Position numbers and translations under genes: made by a program | Notes under the pieces: model-generated | What the model was told of the DNA's origin: nothing | Databases searched by the model: none | Seen by the model: the letters and a program-made list of their open reading frames with translations, nothing else | Source of the DNA: Candidatus Margulisiibacteriota bacterium | GTDB lineage: Bacteria > Margulisbacteria > Termititenacia > Termititenacales > Termititenacaceae | Direction of reading: 5' to 3' | Length of the DNA: 6,009 bases | Assembly (NCBI GenBank): GCA_031279305.1 | Contig: JAITIS010000037.1 | Coordinates: 1-6,009 of the forward strand | Shown: positions 1 through 5,750 of the stretch, in pieces | Numbering within the stretch: position 1 is the stretch's first letter | Layout: every line of letters begins with the position of its first letter

Positions 1-2
1 AC

Positions 3-746
3 AATCCCGCCGGCTACGGCCTGCAGAAAACCGCGCGCCTAAACACGCTGTTTACTAAAAACCGCAATATTGAGGATGTGTATTATCTAGGCTATGGCGC
101 TGGCCTGTGGGGTGGTTACGCCGCGTTCAATGTGTACTCCAGCAGTATTGCGGACATTCCGGTAACAGAGCTGGATGACCAGAATCGTCCGCTGGCTACC
201 GGTGAAAGTTTTTCCGCCGCCGACCGGGCTTTTGTCTTTTCCTATGGCCGCTCATTGGGCGGCCTAGGAGCCACCGAGCTGGGAGCGGCGGAGCTGGCTT
301 GGGGCTTTAGTCTCAAGTATATACAGCAAAGCCTGTATGAGAGCCGGGCTTCCGGCGCCGGGCTGGATGCCGGCCTGCTGTATCAGACTGGAGCTTTGCG
401 CGCCGGCTGGAGCATTCTTAATCTGGTCGAACCGCAAATGGTCTGGGACACCGGCAATACGGACACGGTGGAATTCCGCCAGCGTTTTGGCCTGGCTTAT
501 GCTTTGTTTGACAGCCTCTTAATTTCCGGCGAGCTGGTGGTGCAGAAAAATGACACGCTGACCGGCCTCGGATTGGAATATTCCCCGCTGGCGTTATTTG
601 CTCTGCGCGCCGGCACTTTTACCGATCACTATGTTTTCGGTCTGGGTTTTAATTATGCCGGTCTAGCTCTGGATTACGCTTATGTGATCCCGTTAGATTA
701 TCTGGTCGAGCCCACCCAGAAAATTTCGTTAGGTTACGTTTTTTGA
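3..746 (+). CDS. PorV/UPF0164-like outer-membrane beta-barrel protein, 5' end cut by the window
   Basis: The frame is open from base 3 to the TGA at 744-746, giving 247 visible residues. The gene therefore starts left of the window, and the GTG at 78 is an internal Val codon. The visible part begins NPAGYG, matching the NPAG(L) motif found shortly after the signal peptide in the PorV/PorQ/UPF0164 barrel family. Alternating amphipathic strands follow, with Gly/Tyr-rich turns. Family-like landmarks are the FSYGRSLGG segment, the GWGFSLKYIQQ-type strand, GAGLDAGLLYQ, a WSILNLVEP strand and a final LDYAY...ISLGYVF region. The last residue is Phe, the usual C-terminal signal of outer-membrane barrels. 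Membership indicates an outer-membrane location; some relatives are secretion-linked shuttles or fatty-acid-transporter-like barrels, but the role here is unknown. The signal peptide lies outside the window. It overlaps the next gene by one base (TGATG), so the two are probably co-translated. Confidence 0.85.
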   Translation, partial: NPAGYGLQKTARLNTLFTKNRNIEDVYYLGYGAGLWGGYAAFNVYSSSIADIPVTELDDQNRPLATGESFSAADRAFVFSYGRSLGGLGATELGAAELAWGFSLKYIQQSLYESRASGAGLDAGLLYQTGALRAGWSILNLVEPQMVWDTGNTDTVEFRQRFGLAYALFDSLLISGELVVQKNDTLTGLGLEYSPLALFALRAGTFTDHYVFGLGFNYAGLALDYAYVIPLDYLVEPTQKISLGYVF

Positions 747-1345
747 TGCTGCAATTAACCGGCCTGCGGACAGATGTTCAGAAAAAAGGCCTGTATATCG
801 GCCAGCGGCAGTTGTTTTTGGATTTTGCTTTGTCCAATATCGGCGCTCAGGAACTCTCTCGGCCTCCCAAAGAATATCTGCCGGATGAGCTGTTTTTGGC
901 CGTGAAAGAAGAGCTTAAATATAAGCCGGAAATACTGGCCCTGGGCGGCGGCGAGCCGTTGCTACAATCCGCGGAACTTTTGCCCCTCCTAGAGGAAATG
1001 CCGCTGCCTCTCTATCTGGAAACCAACGCCACAATGCCGGACCGGCTGGCCGAGATCAAGACGTATATTTCTTTGTACGCACTGGAATATGTGCCCGATT
1101 ACCGTCAGGAATTTTTCGACAGCCTCCTGTTGGTTAAAGATGAGGATGTGTATATCAGGCTGCCTGTCAACAAAGATACTGCGCCGCAGGAGGTGGAGCG
1201 GCTGGCCAAGCTGCTCGGCGCCGTGCGGCCGGATCTGCCTCTGGTTTTGGAGCCGGTGTTCGGCGTAAAAAATTATCTTTCTTTGCAGGCTTTAGCCCTG
1301 CGCCATCTGCGGCGCGTGCTGGTCATTCCGTTTATGCATATCTAG
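746..1345 (+). CDS. Cysteine-free QueE-like degenerate radical SAM protein
   Basis: This 199-residue protein starts at the ATG at 746, which overlaps the preceding TGA. A TTG at 743 is possible but less likely. By eye it follows QueE (7-carboxy-7-deazaguanine synthase): QKKG at 12-15 sits where QueE has QGEG, IGQRQLFLD at 18-26 where QueE has IGQxxxFVR, GGGEP at 67-71 is the radical-SAM GGEP motif that contacts SAM, and LETNAT at 91-96 matches LETxGT. The CxxxCxxC cluster ligands would fall at residues 30, 34 and 37, which are Ser, Ala and Leu; no cysteine occurs anywhere in the protein. The substrate-contacting Arg of FVR appears as Asp26. It therefore cannot hold the usual 4Fe-4S cluster and should not do radical SAM chemistry. 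The frame is intact and tightly coupled to its neighbour, which argues against simple decay. A new binding or scaffold role is inference. QueE ancestry is likely; another small radical SAM family is the main alternative. Confidence 0.6.
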   Translation: MLQLTGLRTDVQKKGLYIGQRQLFLDFALSNIGAQELSRPPKEYLPDELFLAVKEELKYKPEILALGGGEPLLQSAELLPLLEEMPLPLYLETNATMPDRLAEIKTYISLYALEYVPDYRQEFFDSLLLVKDEDVYIRLPVNKDTAPQEVERLAKLLGAVRPDLPLVLEPVFGVKNYLSLQALALRHLRRVLVIPFMHI

Positions 1346-1350
1346 AAAAC

Positions 1351-1359
1351 TGTTATAAT
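1351..1359 (+). promoter_or_regulatory. Extended -10 promoter element in front of murC
   Basis: The bases TGTTATAAT form a perfect extended -10 (TGn followed by the consensus TATAAT at 1354-1359). It lies in the only gap (24 bases) between the QueE-like gene and murC. The region 17 bases further upstream (1331-1336, TTTATG) matches the -35 consensus at only 3 of 6 positions, which an extended -10 can tolerate. A start point about 7 bases downstream of the box would fall near 1366, leaving a leader of about 4 bases before the murC ATG at 1370. No Shine-Dalgarno sequence is present. Use in the cell is inferred. Confidence 0.55.
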
Positions 1360-1369
1360 CTTAAACCAG

Positions 1370-2818
1370 ATGGTTAAAGAGCTGGCAGATATTTTAGCGC
1401 CCGGACGCCGCGTTCATTTTGTTGGCATCGGCGGCTGCGGTATGTCCGCGATAGCGCAGGTGCTGTTGTCGCTGGGTTACAAAGTTTCCGGTTCGGATAT
1501 TAAAGAATCCGCGCACACTATCCGGCTCAAAGAGCTGGGCGCGGCCGTATATATCGGCCACGCCGCGGCCAATATCCGCGGCGCGCAGGCGATCGTATAT
1601 ACTTCCGCGGTGGACGACGCCAATCCCGAAATGCGGGAAGCGGCCAGCCTGCGCCTGCCGGTGCTGGCGCGCGCCAGAGTGCTGGGTTATTTGATGTCGC
1701 TGTATCCTAAGAGCGTGGCGGTGGCCGGCACGCACGGCAAGACCACCACCTCCTCTATGCTGGCGGTGGTGCTGGCGCAGCTGGGGTGCGATCCCACGTT
1801 TATGATCGGCGGGGAAGTAATCGATCTTAACAGCAACGGCGTCTGCGGCCGTTCGGAATATTTTGTGGCGGAGGCCGACGAGTCCGACAGCTCCATTCAA
1901 TTTTTAGATCCCGGCATATTTATCTTGAACAATATTGAAAAAGATCATCTCGATCATTTTGCCGGACTGGATGACATAGTCGGGCTGTTCGAGCGCTGTG
2001 TGGACACGCTGATCAGGCGGCCGGAGCATTTGCTGATTTTTAATCCAGAGCAGTGGGGCAATAAACTTCTGGCCAAGCGGCTGGCTGCCAAACCGGGGCT
2101 TAATCTGCGGACTTTTGGCCTGTCTGCCGGCGTGAATTATCAGGCGGCGAATATTCGCTGCAAAGAACAAGGGTCTATTTTTACAGTGCTCAAAGACGGC
2201 GCGCTGATCGGCGAGCTGGAGCTGTCCGTGCCGGGCGAGCACAATGTGCTCAACGCGCTGGCGGTGTTGACCGCGGCGATGCATTTTGGTTTGGAGTTCA
2301 ATCAGGTCAAAACAGCGATTGTTACTTTTACCGGCGCCAAACGGAGATTTACTTTTATCGGCCAGAGCCAGCGTATAAAAGTTTATGACGATTACGCCCA
2401 CCACCCGACGGAGATCCGCGCGACGTTGTCCGCGGCCCGCAATGTTTTTCCGAACAGCCGGATTTTCTGCGTATTTCAGCCGCACCGTTACTCGCGGACT
2501 ATGCATTTTTTATCGGAATTTGCGGAAAGCCTGTCTCTGGCGGACAAGGTTTTTGTCGCCGGTATTTACGCTGCCGGTGAAAAGCCTATCCCCGGCGTGG
2601 ATGCGCGGGAAATAGTGCATAAAATGAACTCGCCGCAAAAGGCTGTCTATGTGGAGAAAAAAGAAGAGGCAGTCAATCTAGCGCTGCAGGAATTAAAAGC
2701 CGGGGATGTGTTTTTCACGCTGGGCGCCGGCGACATACACGTGCTGGGCAAAGAAATATTGAACCGTCTGCGCGCCGCCAAACTCAAGAATGCAAAAACA
2801 ACAATCCGTATCGCTTAA
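1370..2818 (+). CDS. murC: UDP-N-acetylmuramate--L-alanine ligase
   Basis: MurC is the cytoplasmic Mur ligase that uses ATP to attach L-Ala to UDP-MurNAc, the first amino acid of the peptidoglycan stem. The 482-residue length is normal for the family. All three domains show: the UDP-binding N-terminal domain with GIGGCGMS (19-26) and SGSD (40-43); the ATPase domain with the P-loop AGTHGKTTTSS (119-129), EADESD (168-173), NIEKDHLDHF (188-197) and PGEHNVLNALAV (288-299); and the C-terminal domain with GAKRRF (322-327), DYAHHPTEI (341-349), QPHRYSRT (370-377) and LGAGDI (451-456). HLDH and DYAHHPTEI distinguish MurC from MurD, MurE and MurF. The ATG at 1370 is the only standard start codon between the in-frame stop at 1343-1345 and the first domain. 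It has no Shine-Dalgarno sequence and a TATAAT box ends 10 bases upstream, suggesting a leaderless message. Its 3' end overlaps murB by 29 bases. Confidence 0.97.
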   Translation: MVKELADILAPGRRVHFVGIGGCGMSAIAQVLLSLGYKVSGSDIKESAHTIRLKELGAAVYIGHAAANIRGAQAIVYTSAVDDANPEMREAASLRLPVLARARVLGYLMSLYPKSVAVAGTHGKTTTSSMLAVVLAQLGCDPTFMIGGEVIDLNSNGVCGRSEYFVAEADESDSSIQFLDPGIFILNNIEKDHLDHFAGLDDIVGLFERCVDTLIRRPEHLLIFNPEQWGNKLLAKRLAAKPGLNLRTFGLSAGVNYQAANIRCKEQGSIFTVLKDGALIGELELSVPGEHNVLNALAVLTAAMHFGLEFNQVKTAIVTFTGAKRRFTFIGQSQRIKVYDDYAHHPTEIRATLSAARNVFPNSRIFCVFQPHRYSRTMHFLSEFAESLSLADKVFVAGIYAAGEKPIPGVDAREIVHKMNSPQKAVYVEKKEEAVNLALQELKAGDVFFTLGAGDIHVLGKEILNRLRAAKLKNAKTTIRIA

Positions 2819-3566
2819 GAAATTTTCTGCGCTGGGCATCGGCGGCGCCGCCGGGATAGTCTATTTCCCGGAAAGCGCCGCCGAACTAGCCGGTCTGCTG
2901 GCGGATAATCCGCGCCGGCCTGTGATCGGCGGCGGCACCAATATTTTTTTCGGCGATCTGCCGGAGCTGATCTGCACCAGACATTTGAATAAAATCACCG
3001 AAACGGCCGCGGGCGTGGAGGCGGAATGCGGGGCCTTGTTAGAAAAACTTTTTGATTTTGCGGCTGGCGTGCCGGCGACTGCCGGCGGCGGCGTGGCGAT
3101 GAATTTCGGGGCATTTGGCTATGAATTAAAAGATTTTTTGGTTTCCGCGCAAATCTGGAATTGCGGAAAAATAAATATCCTGCCGTTAGAGGAATTGCGG
3201 CTGGGCTATAGAACCTCCGGGTTTTCCGGCACTGTGCTTCGGGTTTTGTTCAAGCAAAAGCAATTGGCGGACAAAGCCGGATGTCTCAGGCAAAGACAGG
3301 AAAAGATGCCTTTGGGCAAACCGAATATCGGCTCAATATTCTTAAATCCGCCCGGTCAATCCGCCGGAGCGCTGATTGAAAAAGCCGGCTTGAAAGGCTA
3401 TAGATTGAAGGGCTTGCAGGTATCAGAGAAGCACGCCAATGTTATTGTCAATAACGGCACGGCCAGCGCGGTGGACTTGCGGGAGCTGATAAGTTTTATA
3501 AAAAAAACAGTTTGGGAGAGCTCAGGCGTAGAGTTGTCGCTGGAAATAAAATACATCGGACATTAA
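2790..3566 (+). CDS. murB: UDP-N-acetylenolpyruvoylglucosamine reductase, compact form
   Basis: MurB is the FAD- and NADPH-dependent cytoplasmic enzyme that reduces UDP-GlcNAc-enolpyruvate to UDP-MurNAc, the substrate of MurC. Visible motifs are IGG (17-19), the FAD-binding VIGGGTNIFF (45-54), GVPATAGGGVAMNFGAFG (93-110, matching the family GIPGTVGGAVxMNAGAYG), LGYRTSGF (138-145), and KPNIGSIFLNP (177-187) with catalytic Ser182. LIEKAGLKG (195-203) and SEKHANVIVNNG (212-223) follow, then LEIKYIG near the end, with Glu252 as the likely catalytic acid. At 258 residues it is shorter than the roughly 290-340 common in the family, with little ahead of the first FAD motif and a tight loop after GGGTN. 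The start is firm: the frame has a stop at 2760-2762, and ATG 2790 is the only start codon before the conserved region. It begins inside murC with no clear Shine-Dalgarno sequence, so translation is probably coupled. Confidence 0.95.
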   Translation: MQKQQSVSLKKFSALGIGGAAGIVYFPESAAELAGLLADNPRRPVIGGGTNIFFGDLPELICTRHLNKITETAAGVEAECGALLEKLFDFAAGVPATAGGGVAMNFGAFGYELKDFLVSAQIWNCGKINILPLEELRLGYRTSGFSGTVLRVLFKQKQLADKAGCLRQRQEKMPLGKPNIGSIFLNPPGQSAGALIEKAGLKGYRLKGLQVSEKHANVIVNNGTASAVDLRELISFIKKTVWESSGVELSLEIKYIGH

Positions 3567-3570
3567 ATAA

Positions 3571-4476
3571 ATGAAAGATAAAATTATCGGCGTGCTGATG
3601 GGCGGTGTGAGTTCCGAGCGGGAAATCTCCCTGCGTTCCGGACAAAATGTCGCCGCCGCGCTGAAACAACGAGGCTACCAAATAAGAAATATAGACATTA
3701 TTTCCCGCGACTGCGCGGCACAGCTGGACGGTATCGAGATTGCCTACAATATCCTGCACGGCGAGTTTGGCGAAGACGGCGGCGTTCAGAAAATTTTGGA
3801 GGCCTTGCGGGTACCCTACACCGGTTCGGGCATAAGCTCCTCGCAGAATTGTATGCATAAGGTCAAAACCAAGAGAATTTTAGAAAAAAACGCCCTGCCT
3901 ACGCCGCGCTATCAAATGATCAACAGCCCGGCGGATATTGATTTTCCGGCGCCTTGCGTGGTAAAGCCGGCGGCGGAAGGCTCCAGCCTCGGCGTGTCGA
4001 TAGTGAAAAAACAGAGCGGGTTAGGGCAGGTTGTCTCGGATACGCTGGCTAAGTATACAGAAGTGTTTGTAGAAGATTTTATTCCCGGCATAGAAATCAC
4101 TGTCGGCGTTCTGCCTTTGCGTGGCCGGCTGGCGGCTCTGCCCGTGCTGGAACTGCATCCCTTGGCGGAATTCTATGATTTTGCGGCTAAATACACGCCC
4201 GGCGGCACAGAATTGATCTGTCCGGCGCGCCTACCGCCGGAGGTCACCGCGCGCGTGCAGGATCTGGCCAAACGCGCCTATCTTGCGCTTGGCTGCGCCG
4301 GCGCGGCGCGCGTGGATTTTGTGGTGAATAACCGGGAGCCGTGGATACTGGAGATCAACACCAATCCCGGTATGACCGAACAATCCGACTTGCCGGCGGA
4401 AGCGAGAGCGTTCGGACTGTCTTTTCCCGATCTGGTGGAGACGATTCTGCTGACCGCCGCCATAGAAAAATACTAG
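3571..4476 (+). CDS. ddl: D-alanine--D-alanine ligase (DdlB type)
   Basis: This ATP-grasp enzyme joins two D-Ala molecules into the dipeptide that MurF adds to the peptidoglycan precursor. The 301-residue length is typical of DdlB. The opening MKDKIIGVLMGG closely resembles E. coli DdlB, which supports ATG 3571. Against E. coli DdlB I place the catalytic triad at Glu16 (in GGVSSEREISLRSG, 11-24), Ser138 (in EGSSLGVS, 136-143) and Tyr208 (in FYDFAAKY, 201-208). Metal ligands are Asp249 (RVD), Glu261 and Asn263 (LEINTNPGMT, 260-269). A Tyr rather than Phe at 208 points to D-Ala-D-Ala, not D-Ala-D-lactate, as the product, so there is no sign of built-in vancomycin resistance. It begins 4 bases after the murB stop with no recognisable Shine-Dalgarno sequence, and its TAG stop overlaps the ribosome site of the next gene. 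In many dcw clusters ftsQ follows ddl; here it does not. Confidence 0.97.
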   Translation: MKDKIIGVLMGGVSSEREISLRSGQNVAAALKQRGYQIRNIDIISRDCAAQLDGIEIAYNILHGEFGEDGGVQKILEALRVPYTGSGISSSQNCMHKVKTKRILEKNALPTPRYQMINSPADIDFPAPCVVKPAAEGSSLGVSIVKKQSGLGQVVSDTLAKYTEVFVEDFIPGIEITVGVLPLRGRLAALPVLELHPLAEFYDFAAKYTPGGTELICPARLPPEVTARVQDLAKRAYLALGCAGAARVDFVVNNREPWILEINTNPGMTEQSDLPAEARAFGLSFPDLVETILLTAAIEKY

Positions 4477-4480
4477 GAGG
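4475..4480 (+). promoter_or_regulatory. Consensus Shine-Dalgarno site of the glycosyltransferase gene
   Basis: AGGAGG overlaps the ddl TAG stop and ends 5 bases before the ATG at 4486. It fixes that start and is the only consensus ribosome site in the window; the four preceding junctions have none. Confidence 0.9.
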
Positions 4481-4485
4481 AAATT

Positions 4486-5406
4486 ATGCTGCAAATACCC
4501 ATAGTATATGTGACAGATAATAACTATGTTTTACCGACAGCCGTGTCGATTACATCTTTATTAGCTAATAAAACGCAGGATACTTTTTATCAAATTAATA
4601 TACTTGGGCTACAATTGGCAGATGAACATAAGGTAAAATTAGAAAACCTTTCTTCCGGGCAGGCGCAAATTAAAGTAATTGTGATTCCTGAAAATAAATA
4701 TGCTGATTGTAATAAAGATACTGCCACCGTTTATGTTAGCGGAGCCACCTATGCGAAGTTTGACATAATAAACTTATTGCCGGACTATGATAAAGTTATT
4801 TATATAGATGGAGATACTTTGGTACTCAAAGACTTACGAGACTTATTCATCACCGATTTAATGGATAATTACGCGGGAGTAGTCCGGGGAATTTATGCCG
4901 GACAAAAATATAATAGATATTTTGATGCGGGAGTTATGCTGCTTAATTTGCGTAAAATCCGGGAGGATAATATTTACGCCAGAGCTATGCGTTTAATCAA
5001 TCTGGGTGTGCAGTTCAAATATATGGATCAAGATATTTTTAATATCGTTTTTGAGGATAAAATTCTGTTTCTGCCGTTTATATATAACTATATGCCGACA
5101 ACGCTATCCGTCCAAAAGCTGGCGAATATTTATGGTCTGGATGTGACTGCGGTTATGGCTATGCTAAAACATCCTGTGATTATTCATTTGGCCGGTTTGA
5201 AAAAACCCTGGACTTATGATGAAGCTCCTTTTGCTGATTTATGGCAGGAGTATTTTAATAAGTCCGCATACAAAACAGAAAAATTGTATAAAGCTAATAT
5301 TTCTGGCCGGCTTGCCGCTGACGATCCCTCTTTTGCCCAGCGCGAGGCCTTGCTTGATAGCTTGAGCGCTTATTCAAAGATAAAACTTTCGCAAATTAAA
5401 CAATAA
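4486..5406 (+). CDS. Glycosyltransferase family 8 protein
   Basis: This is a 306-residue GT-A fold, retaining glycosyltransferase of family GT8, the family of LgtC and WaaJ that add galactose or glucose from UDP-sugars to lipopolysaccharide cores. Visible signatures are the N-terminal nucleotide-binding strand IVYVTDNNY (6-14) with the SITSLLANK helix (21-29), the metal-binding DxD as DGD in YIDGDTLVLKDL (106-117), FDAGVMLLNL (146-155, family FNAGVMLxNL), DQDIFN (181-186), and HLAGLKKPW (234-242, family HFxGxxKPW). There is no signal peptide or transmembrane helix, so it probably acts at the cytoplasmic face of the inner membrane. The last 45 or so residues form a charged tail ending KIKLSQIKQ, which might help membrane contact as in LgtC. 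Donor and acceptor cannot be read from sequence. Most of the gene is much more AT-rich than murC-ddl, suggesting acquisition by transfer. It follows ddl closely, so it may be read from the same transcript. Confidence 0.9.
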   Translation: MLQIPIVYVTDNNYVLPTAVSITSLLANKTQDTFYQINILGLQLADEHKVKLENLSSGQAQIKVIVIPENKYADCNKDTATVYVSGATYAKFDIINLLPDYDKVIYIDGDTLVLKDLRDLFITDLMDNYAGVVRGIYAGQKYNRYFDAGVMLLNLRKIREDNIYARAMRLINLGVQFKYMDQDIFNIVFEDKILFLPFIYNYMPTTLSVQKLANIYGLDVTAVMAMLKHPVIIHLAGLKKPWTYDEAPFADLWQEYFNKSAYKTEKLYKANISGRLAADDPSFAQREALLDSLSAYSKIKLSQIKQ

Positions 5407-5417
5407 ATAAACCATCA

Positions 5418-5741
5418 CTAAAAGTTAGTAAGAATATTTATAGTGCAATCATTGTACATTGGAATTTTTTGTGTGTAGATATCGGACATTACTTCTTCTT
5501 CCACTACTTCATTATTTAATACCACTCTGCAAAAAGATGTTCTGCTATGCTTTGTGTTATTATATTCGAAATCAACAAATGTGCCACGGGGAATATGATA
5601 TACATATTCTATAAGATTAGCCGTACATTCTGAATGTTCATTGTCATCAATACCTGGTCTATCCAAATAGTCTAATTGTCCATTGCTAGGCCATTCATTA
5701 AAAAAGAACTTATAAGTATTACTATTTAGTGTATCGAACAT
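5418..5741 (-). CDS. Unrecognised 107-residue protein, or the C-terminal part of a gene broken by a TGA
   Basis: I do not recognise a family. The frame runs from ATG at 5741 down to TAG at 5420-5418. The product is acidic and rich in Asn, Tyr, Phe and Thr. It has three cysteines (in SEC, SFC and NDC), no signal peptide and no membrane helix. The second half has an alternating beta pattern: YVYHIPRGTFVDFEY, then SFCRVVLNNEVVEEEV, then IPMYNDCTINIL. This resembles the strands of a small beta-sandwich, but that is only an impression. No Shine-Dalgarno sequence precedes the ATG. Upstream codons stay in the same frame for three codons (TAT AAC AAA) before the TGA that ends the next reading frame, so this may be the downstream half of one interrupted gene. 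It is AT-rich like the neighbouring transferase gene and convergent with it, 11 bases apart. Confidence 0.5.
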   Translation of the reverse strand: MFDTLNSNTYKFFFNEWPSNGQLDYLDRPGIDDNEHSECTANLIEYVYHIPRGTFVDFEYNNTKHSRTSFCRVVLNNEVVEEEVMSDIYTQKIPMYNDCTINILTNF

Positions 5742-5750
5742 TTTGTTATA

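Noticed and set aside
743..745. TTG at 743 as start of the QueE-like gene
   Set aside because: The next codon is ATG at 746, forming the common TGATG stop/start overlap, and no conserved residue is gained by using TTG.
78..746. GTG at 78 as the start of the barrel gene
   Set aside because: The frame is open back to base 3 and carries the NPAG motif expected inside the mature protein, so 78 is an internal codon.
1394..1900. 168-residue open frame on the minus strand inside murC
   Set aside because: His/Arg/Gly-rich, low-complexity translation with no family features, entirely opposite a well-conserved gene; a composition shadow.
1904..2506. 200-residue open frame on the minus strand inside murC
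   Set aside because: Opposite conserved MurC motifs and without recognisable features; explained by codon bias of murC.
3496..3858. 120-residue minus-strand frame across the murB/ddl junction
   Set aside because: It overlaps two strongly supported genes and has no motif or ribosome site.
3571..4476. Ddl as a vancomycin-resistance (D-Ala-D-Lac) ligase
   Set aside because: The omega-loop residue is Tyr208, the D-Ala-D-Ala type, not the Phe of D-lactate ligases, and no vanH or vanX neighbour is present.
4486..4494. Same first nine bases (ATGCTGCAA) at the QueE-like gene (746) and the transferase gene (4486)
   Set aside because: Identity stops there and the proteins are unrelated; a chance match.
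5417..5429. Inverted repeat ACTAA-AAG-TTAGT as a terminator
   Set aside because: The stem is only five A/T-rich pairs with a 3-base loop and no following T-tract; too weak.
5444..5456. TGCAAT-C-ATTGTA near-palindrome as an operator
   Set aside because: It lies inside a reading frame, has a mismatch and a single central base, and could easily arise by chance in AT-rich DNA.
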